NCBI RefSeq assembly: GCF_003626695.1
Contig: NZ_RBAH01000010.1
Coordinates: 1 to 64,000 of the forward strand
Origin: Paenibacillus ginsengarvi
Lineage (GTDB): Bacteria > Bacillota > Bacilli > Paenibacillales > NBRC-103111
DNA length: 64,000 nucleotides
Direction: 5' to 3'
Shown here: piece by piece, positions 52,358 to 60,458 of the stretch
Position numbering within the stretch: the first letter of the stretch is position 1
How the letters are laid out: every line of letters begins with the position of its first letter
Notes under the pieces: model-generated
Seen by the model: the letters and a program-made list of their open reading frames with translations, nothing else
Told to the model about the DNA's origin: nothing
Databases searched by the model: none
Made by a program: the position numbers and the translations under genes

Positions 52358-52464
52358 CCCCTGTTCGCAGCGTCTTGTCTAGCAGTATACCAGCCTATTC
52401 GTGACAACTGGATGTCACTATTAGAACGGAGTTTTGGAGAAATTTATATAAGGACGGCAACGCC

Positions 52465-53007
52465 TCAATCCGCACCGCGGCGCATGTTTCGCCACAGTAC
52501 AATCGAAACCGCCGCAAGCGCCAGCAATACGATCACCGCACCTGCGACGACGACTCCCATAGACTGCGTGCCGGTACGCTCCACGCTTTTCGCAATAACC
52601 GGCGCTGAACCCGGACTGAATACGGTGGATTGAAGATTCTCTTTCTTCATCGCGTCCTCGCGCGCCTGATCCCACAGTCCCGAGCGTCCGCACAGGTTCG
52701 TTCGCAGGCCGCCGTCGCGCTCGCCGCCAAACACCAAATATTCGTTGCCCGGCGTATAAGGGTCCCAGCCGTTGTCGTATAGCTCTACTACCGTGCTTTT
52801 GACCCCTTTCCACGCCTCCTCGACCTGAAACACGGTTAGCCCGCCCTTTTTGACCTCCGTCGCCTTGCCTTTGAACACGATCGAGCTGCTCTCCAGCTCC
52901 TGCTTGACCGGCTGCGGCGGGGCGCACGATGAAGCGTTCGCTTGGGATGACACGCCAACAAAACAGCCGATCGATACGAGCAGCGCAAGCCAAATCCGTT
53001 TAAACAC
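52465..53007 (-). CDS. Secreted, C-terminally membrane-anchored protein with TIMP-like domain
   Basis: A 180-residue surface protein. The GTG start at 53007 has GGGGGAGGGAAG upstream. A signal peptide (VFKRIWLALLVSIGCFVGVS) precedes a Cys-containing domain with the arrangement of bacterial TIMP-like OB folds (SSCAPPQP, IVFKGKATEV, VEEAWKG, YLVFGGERDGG, then TNLCGRSG). A C-terminal helix near residues 147-173 is followed by WRNMRRGAD, resembling a membrane anchor. Role unknown. It is monocistronic. Confidence 0.7.
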   Translation of the reverse strand: MFKRIWLALLVSIGCFVGVSSQANASSCAPPQPVKQELESSSIVFKGKATEVKKGGLTVFQVEEAWKGVKSTVVELYDNGWDPYTPGNEYLVFGGERDGGLRTNLCGRSGLWDQAREDAMKKENLQSTVFSPGSAPVIAKSVERTGTQSMGVVVAGAVIVLLALAAVSIVLWRNMRRGAD

Positions 53008-53078
53008 AAACTTCCCTCCCCCAATTGCGGTCATCCTTAAAACGGATTAGGCGGGCCAGAGGTTGCAACTGCCCTCCC

Positions 53079-54062
53079 TCATATAAGCAGCACCTTACCT
53101 CCCGACTGCTCCGCCGCCCGGACCGCTTGCGCCGCTTCGCTCAAGGTGAAGCTCGCCGCCGGCTTTCCGAGATCCAGCTGCTTTTGGCGATACAGCGCGA
53201 ATAGCTGCGTAAAGGCGCTCTGCCAAGCGTCGTCGGAAGCGGATGCGACCCAATGCCGCAGATGAAACAGCTTTCCCTCCACCCCAAGCTTCGTACCGAT
53301 GCGCTGCCAATCTACTTGTATCCCCGACAACAGCCCGATCGACAAAAAAAGACCGCAGCGCCGCACAGCCTGCGCCAGCCGGTAGCCGTCACTGCCGCCA
53401 ATGGAATCGATCGCAGCGTCGGCCCCGCGCCCGTTCGTCAGATCGAGCACCGCCTCCCGCAGATCCGTCTGCGAGCTGTCGACCACCTGCCACGCCCCCA
53501 ATCGCAGCAGCTCCTGCCGATGCTCCGCCTTCCGTATTACGGCAATGAGCCTGTAGCCGAATACGGCGGCCCATTGCGCAAATATACGCCCGATCGCAGA
53601 GCTGCACGCATTGACGAGCAAATAGTAACGGTCAGGCCGGCCATTCCCAAGCAGCATTTTACAGACGACCCATGCCGTCAGCGGATTGATATATAAGCGA
53701 CTGGCGTCGCTGTCGGGGACAAAATCCGGCACAGGCACGGCCAAGGAGGCGGATGTTTTCACATATTGCTGCCACGTCCCTTCGCCCCGAAGCGGCAGTA
53801 CGCGCTTGCCGAGCATGTCAGGCGGCACGTCCGGTCCGACCCGGACTACCGTTCCGACTCCCTCGTAGCCGGGAATGCCGGGCAAGCTCGTCCGGTGCCG
53901 GTAAGCGCCCCGAATCGGGATCCAATCGGACGGATTGATCGGCCGGCAGGCCATCTCCGCCACAATCTCCCCGGGCCCGGGCTCCGCAACCTCCCGACGT
54001 TCCACGGTCAGCACCTCATGAGGCTCTCCATACTCGCGATAATATACCGTTTGTCCATACAT
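53079..54062 (-). CDS. MDR/zinc-type alcohol dehydrogenase-like reductase (MECR-like)
   Basis: A 327-residue medium-chain reductase. AGGGAGG precedes the start. N-terminal GroES-like domain with GIPGYEGVGTVVRVG (about 62-76), then a Rossmann domain with a modified glycine motif (NACSSAIGRIFAQWAAVFGY, about 150-170). No structural-zinc Cys cluster is seen, so it is more like quinone or trans-2-enoyl reductases (MECR) than a zinc alcohol dehydrogenase. It lies 14 bp downstream of the nucleotidyltransferase gene, probably in one transcript. Confidence 0.85.
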   Translation of the reverse strand: MYGQTVYYREYGEPHEVLTVERREVAEPGPGEIVAEMACRPINPSDWIPIRGAYRHRTSLPGIPGYEGVGTVVRVGPDVPPDMLGKRVLPLRGEGTWQQYVKTSASLAVPVPDFVPDSDASRLYINPLTAWVVCKMLLGNGRPDRYYLLVNACSSAIGRIFAQWAAVFGYRLIAVIRKAEHRQELLRLGAWQVVDSSQTDLREAVLDLTNGRGADAAIDSIGGSDGYRLAQAVRRCGLFLSIGLLSGIQVDWQRIGTKLGVEGKLFHLRHWVASASDDAWQSAFTQLFALYRQKQLDLGKPAASFTLSEAAQAVRAAEQSGGKVLLI

Positions 54063-54076
54063 CGGTTTGCCTCCCT

Positions 54077-54859
54077 TTACTTGCGCGCTGCGAAACGCTT
54101 CGTTTGTTCGATATACCCCGCCACCTGCTCATATCGGCTGGCGTATCCTTTTATATAACGGACCAGCTTGTTATCGTATTCATACGCTACATTCGCAATA
54201 AAGTCAAAAACTTTCACCGGGTCGGAGGTATCCAGCAAGGTCAGATCCATTGCAGCCGGTAGCCGTTCGCCATAACCGTGCCTGTGGATCGTAGTCCCTC
54301 GTTCTGCATCCCTTTCGATCATTACGACCACTAAATATTCACGAACCAAATCCAAAAGCAAATGCAGCCCGATCAAATAATCATGTCTAGCCAATCTCTT
54401 GATCGCGATGAAATACTTGAACCATACGGCCTCATACTCATACGAAGCAAAGGGATCATGCCCGGTGGCGTCACCCTGCTGCACGGCTTCGCCAAGCTCG
54501 AGCTCCCCGTATAGAACAGTAAACGGACCCTCTTGATGGGCTATCCATTCGGTATAGGCACTGAGCTGCATGTCGAGCAAATAAATTTGCGATTCGTATT
54601 CGATAGCCGTTCGGTACAAAAAAGCATGCTCGCCATGTCTGTAAATCTCGCTCCCGACAACAAGTCCAATCCGATCGGCGGCCCGAAGCGCCTCCTGTTC
54701 GCAAACCGCCGCCCCCGGTTTCAGCACAACCTCCAGATCGTAGTCCGACCATATGTCGACCAGAGCCTCTGTCTGCCTTGAGCCCTTCAGCACAATCCCC
54801 TTAACGTCCTTTACACTTTCCGTTATCGCTTTAACCACAAAACTCAGGAATCGATCCAC
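54077..54859 (-). CDS. Nucleotidyltransferase-fold protein
   Basis: A 260-residue protein with a GTG start at 54859 behind GGGGGGA. The pol-beta-type nucleotidyltransferase motif is present: VLKGSRQTEALVDIWSDYDL (about 22-41), with the G-S and D-x-D metal residues. The remainder is helical, as in aminoglycoside and streptomycin nucleotidyltransferase-like (AadK/ANT6) proteins. It may transfer AMP to a small molecule; the substrate is unknown. Operonic with the MDR reductase. Confidence 0.78.
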   Translation of the reverse strand: MDRFLSFVVKAITESVKDVKGIVLKGSRQTEALVDIWSDYDLEVVLKPGAAVCEQEALRAADRIGLVVGSEIYRHGEHAFLYRTAIEYESQIYLLDMQLSAYTEWIAHQEGPFTVLYGELELGEAVQQGDATGHDPFASYEYEAVWFKYFIAIKRLARHDYLIGLHLLLDLVREYLVVVMIERDAERGTTIHRHGYGERLPAAMDLTLLDTSDPVKVFDFIANVAYEYDNKLVRYIKGYASRYEQVAGYIEQTKRFAARK

Positions 54860-54888
54860 CGCTCATCCCCCCATTTTCAAAAAACAAA

Positions 54889-54912
54889 TAAAAAAGCCGC
54901 CATCACAGCGGC
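54889..54912 (-). terminator. Rho-independent terminator after the YdcF/DUF218 gene
   Basis: On the minus strand GCCGC-TGTGATG-GCGGC is followed by TTTTTTATTTG. It starts 6 bp past the stop at 54918 and separates this gene from the nucleotidyltransferase. Confidence 0.82.
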
Positions 54913-54917
54913 ACCAA

Positions 54918-55472
54918 CTACGGATTCCAGTTTGAAATATGTCGCCTGAAATACGTCCCGACCTTTTCCAGCTCGGACATGACCAGATGGATTTTGCGTT
55001 CGTCCAGACACCAGTTGAGCTTCGTCGTTCCCGATCGGTCGATAACCGGGCTTACGTAAAACACGGTTTCGCGCGAAAAAAAAAGCTGATAGGTCAAAAG
55101 CGCCCTTCGGGCATGGTAGTTTTTGCAGACAAGCACCGCCTTCTTCGGGTGCATGTGCTTGCTCTGCAAAACTTCCCAAGAAAGGCGCGCGTTCTCAAAC
55201 GTGTTGGTTGCCGTATCTTCGCGAAGGATCGCTTCCGCAGGAACGCCCAGCGATACCCCGACATTCCGCAAAAACTCCCATTCCGTCGTTTCCACATAAG
55301 GCGTGGACCCGCCCGAGGGCAAAATGAACGGCGCAATGCCTTGATGGTACAACCGCGCAGCTTGTTCCATCAGTTGAGGCTGGCTCGCCCCCGGAATCAA
55401 AATGACATCCGCCGGCTCCACTTCCGTTTCAAAAAACATAAAATCGCTGATGCAGTCAAAAGGAGAAGACAT
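54918..55472 (-). CDS. YdcF/ElyC (DUF218) family protein
   Basis: A 184-residue alpha/beta protein of the DUF218 family. Typical elements are VILIPGASQPQLMEQAARLY (about 24-43), ILPSGGSTP, ATNTFENARLSWEVL (about 88-102) and VCKNYHARRALL. Members in E. coli (SanA, ElyC) act in envelope homeostasis; this short form has no transmembrane segment, so it is probably cytosolic. AAGGGG lies 12 nt upstream. Monocistronic, bounded by its own terminator. Confidence 0.85.
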   Translation of the reverse strand: MSSPFDCISDFMFFETEVEPADVILIPGASQPQLMEQAARLYHQGIAPFILPSGGSTPYVETTEWEFLRNVGVSLGVPAEAILREDTATNTFENARLSWEVLQSKHMHPKKAVLVCKNYHARRALLTYQLFFSRETVFYVSPVIDRSGTTKLNWCLDERKIHLVMSELEKVGTYFRRHISNWNP

Positions 55473-55587
55473 CCGTTCGGCAAGCCCCCTTAGCCAAGAT
55501 AATCCGAATATACCATCAAATCGCCTCCACAGACGGTGATGTTATGCTGATAAAATCATGATAACGGGCCCTTCATCGGCAGAGGCT

Positions 55588-55747
55588 TTATCCCCGAACG
55601 AGACTCAGCAGCGAATTGCGCAAATATTCGTAGGAGCTTCGGCGCCCCATTTTGGCATAAAACCGCAGCGCGTCTGCGCCCTTGAAAGAAGTAGCCCGAT
55701 TAGGCGCTCCTTGAAATGCGGTCCGCTTCCGGCTTGCGGTAAGTCAT
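55588..55747 (-). pseudogene. Possible frameshifted small ORF
   Basis: In the 317-bp gap 55473-55789, the minus strand has GGGGGAG 5 nt before an ATG at 55747 (MTYRKPEADRISRSA, then stop). A different frame, ending at TAA 55588, reads GADALRFYAKMGRRSSYEYL and on to LRNSLLSLVRG, which has protein-like composition. The two cannot be joined without an indel (net one base). It may be a decayed gene of about 53 codons or a chance arrangement; I do not recognise the peptide. Confidence 0.3.
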
Positions 55748-55789
55748 ACGTTCTCCCCCTTCGGGATCGGTTGCTTGCGGGTTATCCGG

Positions 55790-56905
55790 TTAACGCGGCA
55801 AGCTGTAGAACGCTTCGAATTCGGCTACCGAATCGAATCGGTTCAGAGGCACGCCCTCCGACGACAAATGCTTCTCCAGCCGTTCTATCAAGCGAAGAAC
55901 CGCTAACCTAAGCGGCTCGAAATCGTTCGGGTCCAGCAGCGAGACGAGATCCGGGTACCCGAACTTCGTATAATAGTCCCGGTATTCCCCCGTACCCAAG
56001 AAGCCGGGGCCATATCCCCTCTCAGCGGCATACAGCATCCGGCTCAAGTCGTCCTGAACGCCGACGGCCACGAAAAAGGCGGTTTCGTACTGTCCGGTCT
56101 CGCAAGCGGTCAATAGCTTGTTCAGCATGCCCCGTTCTTCTTCGTAGTACCCTTTCAAACGGTCCGCATAAGAGCGGCGGCCTTCCAAGCCTTCTCTTCG
56201 TTCCGAGATCAGCCTGTGCGTATCGAGCGTCACCCGCTCGCAAGCGGACCGGATTTCGTCCGCGGAACGGCTGAACATGATCGTATCGAGGCAGGATTCG
56301 AGGGTATCCGGACTCAGCGGCAGCTTCCGGACCTGCTCCCGGTAATGGCCCCAGCTTCGTGTATAATACGTTTGGTTCAAATAGCCGAGACATCGGAACA
56401 GATGTCCGGCGATGTCCTGTCCAATGGTCCGGCAATAGGACAGATCTAATCGAAGCCCGGCAAGCCGGAATCGGTCCAGGCCGGCAAAACATTCACGCAG
56501 CGCGAGCTCGGCTTTATTCATCATGGCCGGCATCTTGGACGGGTGCTTCATGTCCGCTATCGTGTCACGAAGCCGCATGAATCTTGTGCGATCTTCCTCC
56601 GAGCGAACATACAACAGCTCGCAATCCGCTATGATCGTCGTGTTCCAATCCTCGAAGCGCGCCATCCGTTCGGCCCGCTCCCAACTGATGGGATAAAAAT
56701 CAAAGCTGATGCCGCCGATTAGAAATTGCAGCTCCGCCTGCCTTCCTCTCTCCGTAGACGGTATAAAGAAAAAATCCAAATCTGAGCGTTCGGTCGCTCT
56801 CCCTTGCAAGTACGAGCCGTAATAACCGACAATGGCGATATCCTCCGGGTAACGGACTTCAATCTGCTTGACGATCACACCGGCAACGGCAAACACGTCT
56901 ACCAT
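55790..56905 (-). CDS. Nucleotidyltransferase-domain protein
   Basis: A 371-residue protein. The start at 56905 has AGGAGG 9 nt upstream; an upstream ATG at 56938 is without a site. The nucleotidyltransferase motif is IVGYYGSYLQGRATERSDLD (about 25-44) with the G-S/D-x-D pattern. A long helical C-terminal half (about 120-371) follows that may be a substrate-binding or HEPN-like region. The substrate is unknown. It does not share sequence with the one at 54077 beyond the motif. Confidence 0.78.
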   Translation of the reverse strand: MVDVFAVAGVIVKQIEVRYPEDIAIVGYYGSYLQGRATERSDLDFFFIPSTERGRQAELQFLIGGISFDFYPISWERAERMARFEDWNTTIIADCELLYVRSEEDRTRFMRLRDTIADMKHPSKMPAMMNKAELALRECFAGLDRFRLAGLRLDLSYCRTIGQDIAGHLFRCLGYLNQTYYTRSWGHYREQVRKLPLSPDTLESCLDTIMFSRSADEIRSACERVTLDTHRLISERREGLEGRRSYADRLKGYYEEERGMLNKLLTACETGQYETAFFVAVGVQDDLSRMLYAAERGYGPGFLGTGEYRDYYTKFGYPDLVSLLDPNDFEPLRLAVLRLIERLEKHLSSEGVPLNRFDSVAEFEAFYSLPR

Positions 56906-57041
56906 CGCTTTTCCTCCTGCCGCAGTATTTATTTCCATCAGTATCTCATGATAACCCGGCTAGAAGTATGTAAAAAACGTTTAAGGCAAAATTGTCGCCC
57001 AAAGCCGTCTGCCGAGCGAGCGTAGCGATCGCGGTAACTCG

Positions 57042-57087
57042 AAAAAAGGACCTCGGCCCCCACTGAAGCGGAAGCTCAAGGTCCTTT
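57042..57087 (-). terminator. Rho-independent terminator after the Nudix gene
   Basis: On the minus strand AAAGGACCT and AGGTCCTTT pair around a 25-nt loop and the downstream arm continues TTT. It lies about 40 bp past the stop at 57124. Confidence 0.7.
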
Positions 57088-57123
57088 CGTTTTGCGGTTG
57101 CAAGCCGGAAGGAGCCGTGTGTC

Positions 57124-57621
57124 TCAATGCCCCGGCCAGTTCATGCGGTGCTTCAAATAAAACTTGATCGCGGCACAGTCGATGTTAATAAACTGCAGCG
57201 GATCTTCCAGGATCCGTTTGGACAATTCGTCCACGTTAATCCAGTGGGGGTTTTGCGTGCGGTCGCCCTCTTGCACAAGTTCGCCTTCCGCCCGGCAAAC
57301 GAAATAGTAGCCGACCGAATCGATTCCTCCCAATATCGTCTGATAGGCGGCGAAAGGCCGGATGCATTCGACCGCGAAATTCGGATTGATTCCCGTCGTA
57401 TCGATCCGCGTCTCTTCCCCTTCGATCCAGGTCACCTCAAGACCGGTTTCTTCCTTCACCTCGCGGCGCAGTGCGGCCGTAAGCGACTCGAACAGCTCTA
57501 CGCCCCCTCCGGGCAGCTCGAACTGCTTCGGCTGGTTCGGCTTTTTCCGCGTTTGAATAATAATTTCCGTTATTCCGTCCCGTTCGCGCTCTACGATGGC
57601 GCGGGCATTGACATAGAACAA
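57124..57621 (-). CDS. Nudix hydrolase
   Basis: A 165-residue Nudix enzyme with a TTG start at 57621, GGGAG 9 nt upstream. The Nudix box is GGGVELFESLTAALRREVKE then ETGL (about 38-61) and is complete. An N-terminal strand FYVNARAIVERERDGI and a C-terminal DELSKRIL segment follow the usual fold. Substrate unknown; ADP-ribose-, sugar- or nucleoside-type diphosphates are all possible. Confidence 0.85.
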   Translation of the reverse strand: MFYVNARAIVERERDGITEIIIQTRKKPNQPKQFELPGGGVELFESLTAALRREVKEETGLEVTWIEGEETRIDTTGINPNFAVECIRPFAAYQTILGGIDSVGYYFVCRAEGELVQEGDRTQNPHWINVDELSKRILEDPLQFINIDCAAIKFYLKHRMNWPGH

Positions 57622-57787
57622 ACGACTTCACTCCCTGCTGGAAAATGAGAAGGATGAGATTAGGAACTATGCTAGCTGTTACCATTATACCTGTTTGTAT
57701 ACAAGCATGGCGAATAAGTGAGCAACATTTCCAAAGCTGCCCCGTGATATAACTAAACCTGAAAACGGACAAAGGAGATGAAACCAA

Positions 57788-58552
57788 ATGAACAAATTGG
57801 AAGGAAAAATAGCGCTCGTCACCGGAGCAAGTCGCGGCATCGGCCGCAGCATCGCCTTGCGGCTGGCGAAGGAGGGCGCATTCGTCGTCGTCCACTACGC
57901 CAGAAGACGAGAGGAGGCGGAGGAAGTCGTCCGCACGATCGGACAAAACGGCGGAAACGCTTGTGCAATCGGCGCAGATCTGAGCACGCTGGACGGCATC
58001 GGAGCGTTGATGGCCGGGCTGGATGAGGCCATTATGAAGCACACCGGCGCAAACCGGCTCGATATCCTCGTCAACAACGCCGGAATCGGTCAAATCGTCA
58101 GTCTGGAGGAGACGACGGAGCAGTCTTTCGATGAGGTGATGCGCATTAACGTGAAAGCTCCGCTTTTTGTGACCCAGCAGACTTTACCGCGTCTGCAGGA
58201 CGGCGGCCGGATCATTAACATTTCCTCCTTTGTGACGCGTGCCGCCTCCCCCAGCGTGTTCGCCTACAGCATGACGAAAGGCGCCATCGATACGTTCACG
58301 CTCCTCCTCGCCAAACAACTGGGGAGCCGCCGTATTACCGTTAACGCCATTCAGCCCGGCATCATCGACACGGAGATGAACGCCGCCACTTTGCAGGACC
58401 CAGGCGGTCAAAAGTACGCCGCGGGGTTATCCATCTTCGAGCGATGGGGACAACCTGCGGACGTGGCGGACATAGCCGCCTTCCTCGCTTCGCCGGACAG
58501 CCGCTGGGTCACCGGCCAGTGTATCGATGCTAGCGGCGGCTCCCATCTGTAA
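57788..58552 (+). CDS. Short-chain dehydrogenase/reductase (SDR) family oxidoreductase
   Basis: A 254-residue classical SDR behind AAAGGAG. It has the NAD(P) motif ALVTGASRGIGRSIAL (about 9-24), the NNAG motif (ILVNNAGIG, near 94), catalytic Ser in INISSF, and YSMTKGA with Tyr and Lys. The ending WVTGQCIDASGGSHL is typical of FabG/glucose-dehydrogenase-like members. Arg at the second position after the first Gly pair (SRG) favours NADP. Monocistronic with its own terminator; substrate unknown. Confidence 0.92.
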   Translation: MNKLEGKIALVTGASRGIGRSIALRLAKEGAFVVVHYARRREEAEEVVRTIGQNGGNACAIGADLSTLDGIGALMAGLDEAIMKHTGANRLDILVNNAGIGQIVSLEETTEQSFDEVMRINVKAPLFVTQQTLPRLQDGGRIINISSFVTRAASPSVFAYSMTKGAIDTFTLLLAKQLGSRRITVNAIQPGIIDTEMNAATLQDPGGQKYAAGLSIFERWGQPADVADIAAFLASPDSRWVTGQCIDASGGSHL

Positions 58553-58584
58553 CGATAAGCGGTGATGACCGCCCACACTCTTTT

Positions 58585-58639
58585 GGAACAGGCAAACAGT
58601 CGCATTCGATGATGCGACACGCCTGTTCCTTATTTTTTT
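58585..58639 (+). terminator. Rho-independent terminator after the SDR gene
   Basis: GGAACAGGC pairs with GCCTGTTCC; an inner TCGCAT/ATGCGA stem lies between. It is followed by TTATTTTTTT. It also marks the boundary to the MerR promoter immediately downstream. Confidence 0.85.
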
Positions 58640-58641
58640 GC

Positions 58642-58672
58642 TTGACCTTAGGCCGGACCCAAGGTGTATCGT
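58642..58672 (+). promoter_or_regulatory. MerR-type promoter/operator with 19-bp spacer
   Basis: TTGACC (58642-58647), 19-bp spacer, TATCGT (58667-58672). ACCTT and AAGGT form an inverted repeat inside the spacer. The long spacer with internal dyad is the standard layout of promoters activated by MerR regulators through DNA distortion, and here it precedes the merR-type gene itself. Confidence 0.7.
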
Positions 58673-58706
58673 TGATACAAAGCTGTACCGATCAGGGGGA
58701 AATCCG

Positions 58707-59519
58707 GTGAAAAACGAAATCACGATAAGCGAATTGGCCAGGCTGATGCATGTATCCGTCCATCAGATTCGGTACTTCGAGGAAAAAGGGGCGCTTACGC
58801 CGGCTTACACGGACAGCAATCAATACCGCATGTACGGCATTGACGAAATATACCGGCTCGCGCATATTTTGCTGCTGCGCAGGTTAGGCATACCCGTCAA
58901 CGCCATACAAGGCTGCACGGCCTCATCTTCCCCGGAGCAAGGACAACATCTGGTTCAGCAGGCATTACTGGATGTACGCTTCGAAATCCGGCGTCTGCAG
59001 GAGCTCGAACAGTTGATGACGAACATCCTGAACGAGCGGCAAAACGCCGATCACTCGTCCAATCCGTACAATCTTCAGCGGCGGAGGGCCACCTATTTGA
59101 CGCGCTGGATGAGACTGGAGCCGCTTGCCAAGCTTACGGCCAGACAACTGGTCGATCAAGGCGGAAGCGTTCCGAATTTGTTCGAAGCGGACATCCACTA
59201 TATCGAGGATGGGCCCGGCGCCATGAATCTGTACACGGAGGCGGAAGCACCCGGCGATTACAGCTTGCCGGAAGGCGAGTATCTCTCCGCCCGGATGTTA
59301 ATTCGCGAGGAGTCCGAGCTGGAACCGGCGATTACGCAGTTTTACGATTACGCCGCGACGCATGATTACCGGATAACAGCACCTCTGATCGTTATCGAGC
59401 GATCGTATTTATCCCTGTTTAGCCCGGACAAGCTGCACTACGAGCTGCTCGCCCAACTCGATCCGGCCGCTCCCGCCGAAAGGAGAGATCATGATGACGA
59501 CCGCGCCGATCACGATTGA
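58707..59519 (+). CDS. MerR-family transcriptional regulator with long effector domain
   Basis: A 270-residue regulator. The GTG start at 58707 has AGGGGGA 7 nt upstream (start at 58638 would lie within the promoter). The N-terminal winged helix is EITISELARLMHVSVHQIRY (about 4-23), then FEEKGALTP and NQYRMYGIDEIYRLAHILLL. A coiled-coil dimerisation helix (about 75-120) precedes a GyrI-like/BltR-type effector domain (about 135-265) that may bind a small hydrophobic molecule. It is translationally coupled to the GNAT gene (29-bp overlap), so it probably controls acetylation of the compound it senses. Confidence 0.88.
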   Translation: MKNEITISELARLMHVSVHQIRYFEEKGALTPAYTDSNQYRMYGIDEIYRLAHILLLRRLGIPVNAIQGCTASSSPEQGQHLVQQALLDVRFEIRRLQELEQLMTNILNERQNADHSSNPYNLQRRRATYLTRWMRLEPLAKLTARQLVDQGGSVPNLFEADIHYIEDGPGAMNLYTEAEAPGDYSLPEGEYLSARMLIREESELEPAITQFYDYAATHDYRITAPLIVIERSYLSLFSPDKLHYELLAQLDPAAPAERRDHDDDRADHD

Positions 59520-60129
59520 ACCGATGCAGGTCCAGCATAGCGCTCAGGTTGCCCAGCTGCTCGTACACGGGTTCCGCGGGAAGTTTCAAGCCTTGACGAG
59601 TGCCAGCGACGAAACGCTTAGTCTTTTTTTCGAGAGGCTGCTGGCTGGCGCCCCAGCGTCACCGACAAGCCGGAGACTGGTTGCGCTGCATGGCGGAGAA
59701 GTAGTCGCTACGGTATCTCTCAAACGGAAAGCCGGGTTCGACACGACGCAGCAGCCCCGGAATGGGACCCTTCAGTGGAGCGATTTACGTATGCTCGGCA
59801 AGTGGAACTTGATCAAAATGCTGATCGGCTTCTATGCTCTCGACCACGAGCCGAGAGACGGGGAATGTTACATTTCGGATCTTGCCGTCCGTCCCGATCA
59901 GCGGGGCAATGGGATCGGAGGGCAACTGCTGCAATGGGCGCGCGATTATGTGCATAACGAGCCGAGCCTGAGCATGCTCAGCCTGCACGTTGCGGCCAGC
60001 AACGAAAGCGCCAGACAGCTGTATGAGCGGCAATCGTTCCGTACTCACGCCGAGCTGAACAGCTTCCTGCTTCGACTGTTGTTCCATGAACCGAAATGGC
60101 TCTATATGGTACTGCCTTTGAAATCGTAA
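59491..60129 (+). CDS. GNAT-family N-acetyltransferase
   Basis: A 212-residue acetyltransferase behind AAAGGAG, overlapping the MerR gene by 29 bp. The acetyl-CoA-binding motif is ISDLAVRPDQRGNGIGGQLL (about 128-147), with the R-G-N-G-I-G loop, followed by a motif B region (LHVAASNESARQLYERQSF, about 168-186). Its pairing with a MerR sensor resembles BltR/Blt-type and aminoglycoside or polyamine modification pairs. The acceptor is unknown. Confidence 0.9.
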   Translation: MMTTAPITIEPMQVQHSAQVAQLLVHGFRGKFQALTSASDETLSLFFERLLAGAPASPTSRRLVALHGGEVVATVSLKRKAGFDTTQQPRNGTLQWSDLRMLGKWNLIKMLIGFYALDHEPRDGECYISDLAVRPDQRGNGIGGQLLQWARDYVHNEPSLSMLSLHVAASNESARQLYERQSFRTHAELNSFLLRLLFHEPKWLYMVLPLKS

Positions 60130-60156
60130 GAGGGTGGCGGACAAAAGGGCCGAGCG

Positions 60157-60349
60157 TAACGGAACCGAAACTTCCGCTAAACGCTGCATTCCCCTGCATG
60201 CCTCCCCTATAACGGAACTCACTGTTCCGCTATGTCCCCAAGAAGAGCCGGATTCGGCTCCATTTGCCTGGCTTAACGGAACTTACGCTTCCGTTATCGA
60301 GCTGTTTTCCCCCCTCCTCATCTGCATAGCGGAACAAACGGTTCCGCCA
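60157..60349. repeat. Cluster of four palindromes of the TARCGGA...TCCGYTA family, ~52-bp period
   Basis: Units start at 60157, 60209, 60274 and 60326 (spacings 52, 65, 52). Each is about 24 bp: TAACGGA or ATAGCGGA, centre of 8-9 nt, TCCGCTA, TCCGTTA or TCCGCCA. They match the cluster at 33935-34188 in sequence and spacing. The 329-bp gap 60130-60458 otherwise holds only the terminator at 60395. Confidence 0.85.
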
Positions 60350-60394
60350 ACGCTATGCTATGCCGGCCGGCAAGCCTTTCCCAGCCTGAAACAA

Positions 60395-60444
60395 ACGGAA
60401 AAGGATCTCCCCGCTGCAAATCGCAGAAGGAGATCCTTTCGTTT
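60395..60444 (-). terminator. Rho-independent terminator after the S-layer protein gene
   Basis: On the minus strand AAAGGATCTCC pairs with GGAGATCCTTTT around an 18-nt loop. It lies 15 bp past the stop at 60459. Confidence 0.8.
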
Positions 60445-60458
60445 CACTTGAAACTTGA

